Shown piece after piece: positions 56,101 through 63,306 of a DNA stretch of 64,000 nucleotides (the first letter of the stretch is position 1; each line of letters starts with the position of its first letter). Both the position numbers and the translations under genes were made by a program. The stretch is from Candidatus Gastranaerophilales bacterium (GTDB lineage Bacteria > Cyanobacteriota > Vampirovibrionia > Gastranaerophilales > Gastranaerophilaceae): contig CALURU010000011.1 in the NCBI GenBank assembly GCA_944323255.1, positions 17,387 through 81,386 on the forward strand. Reading direction: 5' to 3'. Below the pieces are notes generated by a model. The model was not told the origin of the DNA. It did not search any database and was given only the letters and a program-made list of their open reading frames with translations.

Positions 56101-56867
56101 AACAAATAAGAAGCCTTAAAGGTCGTGTGAACTTTACAATTAAGGATGGACAGTTCGGACCTTTCGGAAAACTGGAAAACCTTATTATTGCAGAAAACAT
56201 AAGAGAGTCACAACTCTTCCAGACAGCGCTCGGTGGTATTATAAGCGGGCTTACAACAATTGATACCACTCATTTTGCAGAACTTAACGGTACATTGAAT
56301 TTTAATGACGGTATCTGTAACATTAATCCGATAACTTCGCTCGGAAGTATTTTAAGCCTGCATATTGCCGGAAATTTTGATATCTTGAAAAATTATGCGG
56401 ATATGAGTGTAAGAGCAAGAATGGCTTCTCTGGTTTCAAATCTTCTCGGACCAATCGGAGCTATTAACCCTGTAAATCTTATCAACAGTGCTGCAAGTCT
56501 TAATATTGTAACAGCAAAAGCTTTTTCAATCTTCTGTGTAATGGTTCCGGAAGAAGAAATCAATGCAATTCCGAGCTTCGCAAACAAATATGTAGATAAT
56601 GCAGCGACAAAATTCCAGCTTGAAGTAAGAGGCGATGCGGCAAAACCACTCTCACTTGTAAAATCTTTCAAGTGGCTTGCAACCCAAAGTGAAATTGAAA
56701 GCGCTGAAGAGTATGTAAATTCAATTCCTGAACCTATAGAAGGCAGCGAGGCAACTACTATTGACGAAGTTGTTCAGGAAGTCGAAGCAGAAAAGAAAAC
56801 TCTTAGATACAAGATAAAAAATCTCTTCAAAAAAGATGAAGAGGAAAGTGTGAAGAGTGAAGAATAA
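53172..56867 (+). CDS. Very large AsmA-family envelope protein (1231 residues)
   Basis: One N-terminal membrane helix (about 7-29, ITGFIFLGIIVLIYLGFLFV) is followed by roughly 1100 residues of beta-rich periplasmic sequence. The N-terminal AsmA part (VIKIEDYKSQIQKLVEEQTK, DISIKLPDDSTLFSADKI) and the C-terminal AsmA_2 part (LSGTASFDTDISLSGTTFEE, LRSLKGRVNFTIKDG-like, NLIIAENIRESQLFQ) are both visible. The length approaches that of YhdP. A lipid-bridging role between membranes is inferred from the family. The charged C-terminal tail ends in repeat-type DNA (56846-56865). It overlaps no neighbour and is 23 bp before the permease gene. Confidence 0.9.
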   Translation: MNKWLKITGFIFLGIIVLIYLGFLFVLPNVIKIEDYKSQIQKLVEEQTKLKLDFNNAKVVTTPLLGTGIKAEDISIKLPDDSTLFSADKIQARIALPSILLMTVKVSCLEVESPFVNLEIVNDDNFKIVKLIENKLNAGKEQKLETQGQTSKLDDGKFKFNPEWIRIKVPNVKIYNYRILVNDLKSKHFLNLRGEELTLGYFNGKTAKVKTYAELYSDENKNITANIDINTFLPKFGTKLDKEDDPAERIDIAFVNPVTMYRNYDLKANLDTKLRIRNHKNDLSSYGYFNIENATLKVSQLTLPESYLRAKTFGTQVTLDTNIYPVKDQYIQLLGSLNYGSRPKMDMRIKTGTIKFNDMVILAKAVMDSLHIRNELAQIKAEGQLDADCYIKTNFKKWNSEGSVVIKDGGVSVRNLGKVLSNGNINIKLDNNILDIRNSSILISNAPLFIDGSIDEKSVADIKIKADKVPLPSLFNAFAPASLRSKYNFKSGFATLDLGLNGKLKEAVTGLRFALANLNISDDNLNITNEKLSGEFFVNSKEQTGKIDNANLNLFIPKNGSKISVPALNVEIADNNINIKENSILLNNKTNLKYSGGVTDYNNLESVNFLVQGNVDTNDLIKLIGKEFKPFIHSKGSIPIKLTVDGDRQKQTLFAQALCNKENFITPVDLANITGQNISLQSVIDFKPNRIKIKKTGIFKRIVSVDEKGNEVVSLSEVLGVDGTLEGDRINLIKITIPETLKGKIYAFPQSAFEFKGRAYVFGEMATPRMRGGFDIANLSIPELILTLRDANLDFKGHSADFVLKDLILNESDIQLNSKISLIPSKVLNILNMNVKSRYFNLDKVMKVSEKAMAYVPKSTAPASKSAPADIPVVIKDGSIDFARIITGKIDIKNTTSKIAFANNVFYINNLRTNIFNGRVRGNISVNLLSMLLNIAVQGNGVDVEKALLDAAGMKDTLSGTASFDTDISLSGTTFEEQIRSLKGRVNFTIKDGQFGPFGKLENLIIAENIRESQLFQTALGGIISGLTTIDTTHFAELNGTLNFNDGICNINPITSLGSILSLHIAGNFDILKNYADMSVRARMASLVSNLLGPIGAINPVNLINSAASLNIVTAKAFSIFCVMVPEEEINAIPSFANKYVDNAATKFQLEVRGDAAKPLSLVKSFKWLATQSEIESAEEYVNSIPEPIEGSEATTIDEVVQEVEAEKKTLRYKIKNLFKKDEEESVKSEE

Positions 56868-56889
56868 CTGTAGGGCGGGCAAAACGTAA

Positions 56890-57735
56890 GTGTTAAAGAA
56901 AATTATTTCAAAAACTTCCATACACACGGTATTAATACTGGTCTCGCTTCTTTCAATATTTCCTTTCATCTGGCTGGCGTCAACTTCACTGAAAGGATTG
57001 AATGAAGATATTTTTGCTTACCCGCCTCATCTTATTCCGTCGGATTTTACCTGGTCAAATTACGTTGACGTCTGGGGCAGGGTCAATTTTATGGGATATT
57101 TTTGGAACAGTGTTATTGTGGCGGGACTCACCGTTATATTGAACCTTGTTTTATCTTCACTTGCGGCTTATCCTCTGGCAAGAATGAATTTCCGGGGTAA
57201 AAAAGTTGTATTTTTTTCAATCCTTGCAACAATTATGATACCGTTTCAGGCAATTATGCTTCCGGTTTATATTATTACACTGAAACTTCATCTTATAGAC
57301 AGTGTGAATAATGTTATGGGCTATATCGGGCTTGTAATGCCGTTTGCAGTGAGTGCCTTCGGAATCTTCCTTATGCGGCAGGCGTTTCTGAAAGTTCCTA
57401 AAGAGGTTGAAGAAGCGGCAATTGTTGACGGATGTAATGTTTTTCAAATGTTTACGAAAGTTGTGCTTCCTATGGTTAAGCCGACTTTAGCAGTGCTTGC
57501 CGTGTTCACGTTTATCGGCTCCTGGGGGGAATTTCTCTGGCCGAGTATTATGCTCACAAAAGATGCAATGTACACACTTCCTGTCGGAATAAACAACTTG
57601 CAGGGAATGTTCTCTTCTAACTGGAGATTTATCGCTGCCGGCTCTATAATTTCCACAATTCCAATAATTATTTTCTTCCTTTTTATGCAGAGATATTTTA
57701 TCTCAGGTGAAAATGACGGGGCAGTAAAGGGCTGA
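56890..57735 (+). CDS. ABC sugar transporter permease, MalG-like
   Basis: A 281-residue inner membrane permease with six helices. The cytoplasmic EAA loop that docks the ATPase is EEAAIVDGCNVFQMFTKVVL followed by PMVKPTLAV; other marks are ASTSLKGLNEDIF and GEFLWPSIMLTKD. This is the second permease of carbohydrate uptake systems (CUT1). The usual partners, MalF-like permease, binding protein and ATPase, are not next to it. The start is GTG; the ribosome site is weak. Confidence 0.93.
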   Translation: MLKKIISKTSIHTVLILVSLLSIFPFIWLASTSLKGLNEDIFAYPPHLIPSDFTWSNYVDVWGRVNFMGYFWNSVIVAGLTVILNLVLSSLAAYPLARMNFRGKKVVFFSILATIMIPFQAIMLPVYIITLKLHLIDSVNNVMGYIGLVMPFAVSAFGIFLMRQAFLKVPKEVEEAAIVDGCNVFQMFTKVVLPMVKPTLAVLAVFTFIGSWGEFLWPSIMLTKDAMYTLPVGINNLQGMFSSNWRFIAAGSIISTIPIIIFFLFMQRYFISGENDGAVKG

Positions 57736-57818
57736 TTTTTTTATTGTATGAATTTATAAATTTATAAATTTGCTAAACTGCGCCAACTCTGCTAATATAG
57801 ATTTAAGGACGTGTTATA

Positions 57819-58931
57819 TTGAAGATTTTACCGCTAGATTACACTAATAATTTTTATCAGACACCGGTTCAAAAGGGTTTGCAAAACAATTATGTTTCTT
57901 TTAACAATAAAAATATGGAGGCTTGTTTTTTTACTCAAACCGCAGATTCTGTATCTTTTGGGGCAAATACTTCGGCAGGAAACCCTCTAAAAAAACTGAA
58001 AGGAATTAAGTGCCCGTATTTTGGAGTTGAAATGCTCTCCGGAAGTGATATTGCAAGGATTGAGAAGCGCCTTGATACGTGCAAAAATGTCAAAGATGCG
58101 GTTAAAATTCTCTCCAGATACACACGCTATATGCAAGATACAGAGAAGAAAATGTATAAAAAGTTTGCCGAAGCTGCAAAAACGTACCCTTCAAAAACAA
58201 TGCCTCAATGCTTAAAACTATGGTATGACGATGCGATTGTCAAACTTAAACTTGAAGAATTTAATGTTCTTGATGATGTTGATAAAATCTCTCTCAAGCT
58301 TTCGCCTCAAAATGCGCTTGCAGTTCATGCCAAAACAACACGCTGCCGTCAGGTAATACTCGAAAATAGAAAAGAGGACACATTTAAACGAAAAATTTTG
58401 TTAATGTCCCTTGATGATATCAAACCGGATTCGGCAGGAAAAGAGGCGGCAGTATGGGAAAAGTTAAAAGACCGTGCGGTATATCTTCCGACTTCCGGTA
58501 CGAGCGAAAACGCTTTTATAGTTAAATATGCTGACAGAACCCAGCAGGAGGTCGCAAAGCGGATTTTGAGACCGTCTATAGCTACAATAGAACATATTCA
58601 GCCAAATTCACTTGATGGCGAAAATACCATAGGTAATTTCCTTCTTGCTTCCGCTGGCGCAAACAGCATGCGCTCAAATATGCCGCTTACAAAGTTTATA
58701 GAAATGTACCCTTCAATACCGAAAAAATGTCAGGCATATATTGAGCAAGTTGTTGATTATATACATAGAGGCTGGCTTAAAGGAAATGAAACTTATCCTT
58801 ATAAAGTACAGAAAAAACTCGCAGAAGAATCCGGCGGGTTGATTAATCTTGATCTTTCTTGCTATAAATACAGTCCGGACGAGGCAAAAGCCAGAGTCGT
58901 AAAGTATTATGAGATGAGAAAGAAGCACTAA
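57819..58931 (+). CDS. HNH-type endonuclease-like protein with signature motif
   Basis: A 370-residue protein. Two leader-like pieces occur: MKILPLDYTNNFYQTPVQKG and TADSVSFGANTSAG (about 41-54). An HNH pattern follows: ATIEHIQPNSLDGEN with H259, GNFLLASAGANSMRSN with N273, N282 and R285. Canonical HNH zinc cysteines are partly lost (only C65 in KCPYFG). The middle (90-250) is helical. It may cut nucleic acid, but the incomplete metal frame makes activity uncertain. TTG start, AAGGAC upstream. Convergent with the methyltransferase gene (4 bp overlap). Confidence 0.72.
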   Translation: MKILPLDYTNNFYQTPVQKGLQNNYVSFNNKNMEACFFTQTADSVSFGANTSAGNPLKKLKGIKCPYFGVEMLSGSDIARIEKRLDTCKNVKDAVKILSRYTRYMQDTEKKMYKKFAEAAKTYPSKTMPQCLKLWYDDAIVKLKLEEFNVLDDVDKISLKLSPQNALAVHAKTTRCRQVILENRKEDTFKRKILLMSLDDIKPDSAGKEAAVWEKLKDRAVYLPTSGTSENAFIVKYADRTQQEVAKRILRPSIATIEHIQPNSLDGENTIGNFLLASAGANSMRSNMPLTKFIEMYPSIPKKCQAYIEQVVDYIHRGWLKGNETYPYKVQKKLAEESGGLINLDLSCYKYSPDEAKARVVKYYEMRKKH

Positions 58932-59680
58932 ATTTTACAGTATACGTTTTTTAGAACCTTTTGGAATCCGGCTTTTTCTATACACTTTTGAATATCAAAA
59001 AGTTTTGAATCGTGATCGCCTACTGCAAACAGACTTCCTGTTTTCAATGCTGTGGAAACGGATTTTACAAATTGTTCGATTTTGTCGTTAGTAAAATAGC
59101 CGAGAATATTTCTGCACATTAAAATTGTATTAGAATTGTCTTTAAGCTCCTTAATTTTTTCAAACATGTCGCCGTACGAAAATTTAACGTTTCCGGTTAG
59201 TATATCCTTTGCCTTTAAGGTCTTTTGTCTTTGTAAAGTTATATCGTTTGGAATATCAAGCTTTTGGGAAGTTTCTTCAAAGTAATTTTCGTAATTTTCA
59301 CTTTTCATCTGTAATTCCAGCCTATCTGAAAGGCAGGTGTTAATAAGCTTGCTGTTAGCGGCTTTTAGAATTTCATTGTCAATATCATACGCCATTATGG
59401 GAAAAAATTTTTCTGCCTTATTCCTGTTTTCTTCTCCAAATGTTTCGTACAAAGAAATTATTTTTGAATACGCTTCAGAACCATCGGCAGCTGCAAACAT
59501 TACGATGTTAACTTTGTCCCTGTTTTTAAAGTGTTCCGCTTCATACTTTGCAAGTTTATTCCATTCCAAATCGTCACGAAAAAGCCAGCTGTTACAACCA
59601 ATTTCATCGCCATTTGCCGCAACATAATTTCTGCCGGTTGATTTAAAATTCGGGGTTTGGGTAAAAAAATTTATTTTCAT
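58928..59680 (-). CDS. CheR-like methyltransferase with signature motif
   Basis: A 250-residue protein opening MKINFFTQTPNFKSTGRNYV. The fold is that of the CheR SAM-dependent methyltransferase: MFAAADGSEAYSKIISLYE in place of SCAcSxGEEPYSlA, AYDIDNEILKAA with the acidic ribose ligand, and ILMCRNILGYF corresponding to the vfCRNVLIYF motif. The CheR N-terminal helical domain is missing, and no chemotaxis gene is near. The substrate is unknown. It heads a two-gene arrangement with the hydrolase (32 bp gap). Confidence 0.78.
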   Translation of the reverse strand: MKINFFTQTPNFKSTGRNYVAANGDEIGCNSWLFRDDLEWNKLAKYEAEHFKNRDKVNIVMFAAADGSEAYSKIISLYETFGEENRNKAEKFFPIMAYDIDNEILKAANSKLINTCLSDRLELQMKSENYENYFEETSQKLDIPNDITLQRQKTLKAKDILTGNVKFSYGDMFEKIKELKDNSNTILMCRNILGYFTNDKIEQFVKSVSTALKTGSLFAVGDHDSKLFDIQKCIEKAGFQKVLKNVYCKI

Positions 59681-59712
59681 ATAAAAATCAAAACCCCTGA
59701 AAGGATTTTTTG

Positions 59713-60612
59713 CTATTTTTGATAAATTATGTCTAAAATCTCTGAAATTATTTTTATTTTTTCAGAATCAATTCTATGCCCCCCAGAGCGAAAATAAACA
59801 AAGTTTTTCAAAATTCCCTGCCGTCTTGCGGTTTTAATCAGCTGTCTTGTGCCATGATATGTTGTTACCATATCATTTTTTGATTGAAGAATATAAGTCG
59901 GAACTTTGTTTTTCTTCATTTTGTTTATAGAATTGAACCTTAAATCCATCAACGTTTTTAAGAATTTAATTTTTTCCGTTAAATTTTGCACCAGATTAGG
60001 AATCCCCGGACCTATGGTCTTGCTTTTAATAAATTTTTCTCCGAGATAAGACATTTTGCAGAGCGGAGCAACTAAAATCAAGGATTTTATGTCGTGATTT
60101 TTTGAGGCAAAATCGGTTGCCAGCGCACCTCCCATGCTGTGCCCGATTACTGTAATATTCTCAGGCTTAATGCCTTTTTTATCTGTCAGATAATTGTATG
60201 CACTGACTACGTCTTTTTTAAGCTTATCCTCCGAAACATTCTCCGTCTTATTTTCTCCATAACCCCGGTATTCTACTGCAAAAACGCCTTTGTTTTTTTC
60301 TGCAATTTCAGTATAAAGATGCTGGTTGTTGCTTACATTTTGTGTCATACCGTGCAAAAAGAAAATATATTCATCTGATTCGGCAGGATTAATATCCCAG
60401 GCAGATGCATTATTATCAAGATGAATAATATTCACTTTGCCGAAAAGCTTTGGCGAAATCGGCTCAACACGGTTTGTGGTAACTTTTGCAGCCTTATTGA
60501 CGTATCTATCCATATAATGCGCTATTGGATTTAACGTATTTAAAGAACTGATTCCCCCCTTGTGATTGATCCGCATTGCCGGATTAATATTATTTATCTC
60601 AGCTATTCTCAT
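59713..60612 (-). CDS. Alpha/beta hydrolase with signature motif
   Basis: A 299-residue protein. After the leader MRIAEINNINPAMRINHKGG there is a complete alpha/beta hydrolase: oxyanion FFLHGMTQN (about 84-92), nucleophile S159 in VIGHSMGGALA, acid in LQSKNDMV, and catalytic histidine in RSGGHR. Substrate could be a lipid or ester; family similarity to monoacylglycerol lipases is general only. It sits in the run of three leader-bearing genes. No signal peptide is seen. Confidence 0.87.
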   Translation of the reverse strand: MRIAEINNINPAMRINHKGGISSLNTLNPIAHYMDRYVNKAAKVTTNRVEPISPKLFGKVNIIHLDNNASAWDINPAESDEYIFFLHGMTQNVSNNQHLYTEIAEKNKGVFAVEYRGYGENKTENVSEDKLKKDVVSAYNYLTDKKGIKPENITVIGHSMGGALATDFASKNHDIKSLILVAPLCKMSYLGEKFIKSKTIGPGIPNLVQNLTEKIKFLKTLMDLRFNSINKMKKNKVPTYILQSKNDMVTTYHGTRQLIKTARRQGILKNFVYFRSGGHRIDSEKIKIISEILDIIYQK

Positions 60613-60735
60613 TTCTATTCCTTAATGTCCTTATATATAATCACAAAAACATTTTTTTTGCTACAAATTGTTATTTAAAATTGACTTATTCTTACTTAAA
60701 CATTTATAATACTAATAAATCAATAGGAGCAAATT

Positions 60736-61017
60736 ATGGATGATTACAAAATAATAATAACGGTATCAGGTGCTGACAAGGTCGGAATAGTTTCGGGTGT
60801 TTCGACAGTTCTTGCAAAGTATAAAGTTAATATAGAAGATATAAAACAAACTCTTATGCAGGGGCATTTTGTAATGTTCATGCTCTGTGATATTAAACAA
60901 TCGGAATTAAACTTCAAAGAACTCAAAAATGTTTTGATAGAAGAGGGGAATAAACTCGAGGTCGAGATATGGGTTCAGAAGAAGGGTATTTTCGAGAAGA
61001 TGCATACGGTGGGTTAG
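60736..61017 (+). CDS. ACT-domain protein, UPF0237 type
   Basis: A 93-residue single ACT domain: ITVSGADKVGIVSGVSTVLA and VNIEDIKQTLMQGHFVMFML are the two strands and helix that bind a small ligand, usually an amino acid. UPF0237 proteins are thought to be regulatory, but target unknown. TAGGAGC precedes the ATG. It is monocistronic, followed at once by repeat DNA. Confidence 0.9.
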   Translation: MDDYKIIITVSGADKVGIVSGVSTVLAKYKVNIEDIKQTLMQGHFVMFMLCDIKQSELNFKELKNVLIEEGNKLEVEIWVQKKGIFEKMHTVG

Positions 61018-61392
61018 TGAATAGTGAGTAGTGAATAGAAATTTAGTGGCTAAGTGAATAAGTGACTGAGTGACTAAGAGAAAAAGCGTGAAGTGTGAGG
61101 GGTGAAGGGTGAGGAAAGTAACTAAGAAAGAAAGTAGGGTGTGCATACTTGCGCACCTTGTTTTTTTGTGATATTGAATAGGTGCACTGGTAAGCGCACC
61201 CTACTCACTCCACCAGAAAAAAGTTATTGTCGGCTTAGTAAAGCCGACCTACAATCTAAAATACACCCTTCACCCCTCACTCAAAAAAGTTAATGTCAGG
61301 TAAACCCTGACCTACAACCTCCCTTCACGCCTCACACTTCACCCTTCACCCGAAAAAAGTTTTTAACCACCATTCACTACTCACTAAAAAAA
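61014..61392. repeat. Large composite repeat array
   Basis: About 380 bp without a gene. Order: GTGAATAGTGAGTAGTGAAT (61017-61036), AGTGACTGAGTGACTAAGAG-type and GTGAGGGGTGAAGGGTGAGG-type heptamers to about 61115; GTGTGCATACTTGCGCAC (61141-61158); GGTGCACTGGTAAGCGCACC (61183-61202); GTCGGCTT/AAGCCGAC (61230-61247); GTCAGG/CCTGAC (61294-61311); then inverse heptamers to 61386. AAAAAAGTTA or AAAAAAGTTT precedes several hairpins. It abuts the TPR start codon, leaving it without a ribosome site. Confidence 0.85.
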
Positions 61393-61857
61393 ATGCCAAA
61401 CGAATTACAATACCTACAAAAAATAACAGAATTTTTAAGACGTGCAAACGCCAAAGTCAAACTTGTAACTCTTATTAAAAAAGCCAAACAGGAATATGAC
61501 AGGTATGATTACAAATCGGGTCTTGAAACCCTTGAAGAGGCTTATAAGATAGACCCTGAAAACCCTGCGGTTTTGCGGGGGCTCGGCTGTATGAGACAGT
61601 TTAGAAAAGAATACGATAAGGCGCTTGAATATTTTACCAAAGCGCTGGAATTTTCTGATTCAAAAGAAATTGAATATACACTTATAGGAATGGTTTATTA
61701 CCTTGAGGATAAACTTGATGATGCGGTTGAAAATTTTAACCGGGCTATAGACATCAATGAGAATTACACTCAGGCATATGAAGGCAGAAATCAGGCAATG
61801 CTGGAGAACCATGTCAAAATCCTTGATTTACAGGAATCATTAAAAAAATATTTCTAA
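61393..61857 (+). CDS. TPR-repeat protein
   Basis: A 154-residue protein with three tetratricopeptide repeats (about 36-69, 70-103, 104-137) with the usual A-x-G-Y/F spacing: YKSGLETLEEAYKIDPENPA, YDKALEYFTKALEFSDSKEI and LDDAVENFNRAIDINENYTQ. TPRs make scaffolds for protein contacts. The start codon follows the repeat array directly, with no Shine-Dalgarno sequence, so it may be poorly or conditionally translated, or the start may be wrong. Confidence 0.85.
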   Translation: MPNELQYLQKITEFLRRANAKVKLVTLIKKAKQEYDRYDYKSGLETLEEAYKIDPENPAVLRGLGCMRQFRKEYDKALEYFTKALEFSDSKEIEYTLIGMVYYLEDKLDDAVENFNRAIDINENYTQAYEGRNQAMLENHVKILDLQESLKKYF

Positions 61858-62005
61858 ATTTAACCTCTCAATTATTACCGCTTTAAATATTTACTCCTGC
61901 AATTTAACACCGGTAAAAAATATTTTAATATTACCATGGGTAATAGGCTGACACCTCACCCTTACCCTCTTTTTAATGAGAGGGAGCGAATTTAAAGGAG
62001 GTTTT

Positions 62006-62665
62006 ATGCAAATAAAAATATTACTTACAGAAGATCAAAAACTAATGCGTATTGGTATAAAATCTTTGTTTTCAGATTATCCGGAATTGACAATTATAGG
62101 CGAAGCTGTCAACGGGAAAGAAGCAATAGAAAAATCAAAGTTAATCAAGCCGGACATTGTACTTATGGATATAGGTTTGCCGGATATTTCCGGAATAGAA
62201 GCGGCAAGACAAATACTTGAATATAACAATCACATAAAAGTAATAATGCTGACTTCTCATATTTCAGAAAGTGAATTAACCGCATCTTTAACAGCAGGTG
62301 CGAGTGCTTATGTAATTAAAGATATAAGCACGGATTTTTTGATGAGCGTCATAAAAATGGTGAAAGAAGGTGCAATGTGGATAGATCCTCACGTTGTACC
62401 GTTTATCCGTGATAAAAACAGCGGCGTTATTCCATCCCGCCAGCTTTCACGCAGCGCTTTTAAGGAAAATCATTCAAACCTGACCCAGAGAGAGTACGAA
62501 GTACTTAAACTTGTTGTGGACGGGCAGTCAAACAGCCAGATAGCAAAGACGCTTACTATAAGCGAGCATACGGCAAAAGCCCACGTTTGTAATATTATCC
62601 AGAAACTTGTAGTTGATGACAGAACGCAGGCTGCGGTCAAGGCGCTAAAAGAAGGTCTGGTTTAA
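62006..62665 (+). CDS. NarL/FixJ-type response regulator
   Basis: A 219-residue regulator. Receiver domain with acidic pocket E9-D10 (LLTEDQKLM), phospho-acceptor D55 (LMDIGLPD), and KDISTD-type lysine, then a linker (HVVPFIRDKNSGVIPSRQ) and LuxR-type helix-turn-helix (about 157-215, LTQREYEVLKLVVDGQSNSQ, SEHTAKAHVCNII). The ATG at 62006 has AAAGGAGG; an earlier ATG at 61976 has not. No histidine kinase is adjacent, so the partner is elsewhere. A strong terminator overlaps the stop codon. Confidence 0.93.
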   Translation: MQIKILLTEDQKLMRIGIKSLFSDYPELTIIGEAVNGKEAIEKSKLIKPDIVLMDIGLPDISGIEAARQILEYNNHIKVIMLTSHISESELTASLTAGASAYVIKDISTDFLMSVIKMVKEGAMWIDPHVVPFIRDKNSGVIPSRQLSRSAFKENHSNLTQREYEVLKLVVDGQSNSQIAKTLTISEHTAKAHVCNIIQKLVVDDRTQAAVKALKEGLV

Positions 62666-62681
62666 AAACCAGACCTTTTTT
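62654..62681 (+). terminator. Rho-independent terminator of the response regulator
   Basis: GGTCTGGTTT and AAACCAGACC form a stem, with T-run. The first arm includes the last codons and stop of the gene. Confidence 0.93.
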
Positions 62682-62770
62682 AATTCTCTGTGGTATAATT
62701 TTAAATGTTCTGCATATTAATAGCAAAAGACTATTTTATGCATTTTAATAAGAATAAAAAAGGAGAAATT

Positions 62771-63154
62771 ATGCCCGGAATAATGGATATAGCAAAAGTA
62801 ATCGTAGGAAATAAACCTGTTGCAGATGCACAGAAAGCGATGGCAGGTTATTCTCGTGAATTATATAGACCGCCTTTGAGCATAAAAAATCAATTGAGAA
62901 CACAGCTTCAAGTCGGAGACGAAAACAATTTAGGTAAAATTACATTACTCGGCGACAGCGAAGGGTTGTTTGCCGGCTGGTGCAGAGAACTTAACCGCAA
63001 ATCCCAATTTGATTACTTTGAAAAACAGCCTTTAAATGCAGTAAAAGAAAATGATGAAATGCAGGACATCCGGGAGTTACAAAATAAAATTGCGCATAAA
63101 AACTGGCTTACAGCCGTTCAAAAAAGAATGAAAAAACTGGGGTTCAAAGCGTAA
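62771..63154 (+). CDS. Hypothetical protein (127 residues)
   Basis: Starts MPGIMDIAKVIVGNKPVADA after a good AAAAGGAG site. It is basic (ends RMKKLGFKA) and probably mixed alpha/beta; LYRPPLSIKNQLRTQLQ and LLGDSEGLFAGWCREL are the more distinctive stretches. No known domain, signal peptide or membrane helix. An upstream in-frame ATG at 62705 has no ribosome site. It lies 103 bp before accD; co-transcription is possible but not clear. Confidence 0.7.
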   Translation: MPGIMDIAKVIVGNKPVADAQKAMAGYSRELYRPPLSIKNQLRTQLQVGDENNLGKITLLGDSEGLFAGWCRELNRKSQFDYFEKQPLNAVKENDEMQDIRELQNKIAHKNWLTAVQKRMKKLGFKA

Positions 63155-63227
63155 CAAATTATTAAAACATACCCATTCAAGCATGTTTGGTGTAAAATGT
63201 GAGAGTGGATTGTAATAGGAGAAGGAC

Positions 63228-63306
63228 GGCTCAAAATTGAGCCGAATGTGTATATATATGACAATACAGGAATGGTTTGATAAACGAAAAGAAGCTCAAA
63301 TTGAGC
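63228..63306 (+). promoter_or_regulatory. Twin palindromes GCTCAAATTGAGC around the accD start
   Basis: GGCTCAAAATTGAGCC (63228-63243) sits between the AGGAGAAGGA ribosome site (63217-63226) and the accD start; GCTCAAATTGAGC (63294-63306) recurs inside the first codons. Each can form an RNA hairpin or a repressor site. Confidence 0.5.

Noticed and set aside
58928..59680. Chemotaxis methyltransferase CheR
   Set aside because: The CheR N-terminal domain is missing and there are no chemotaxis genes; only the SAM-binding fold is supported.
61014..61392. Regular repeats resembling a CRISPR array
   Set aside because: Units are 7-20 bases, irregular and nearly contiguous, without unique spacers of uniform length, and no cas gene is near.
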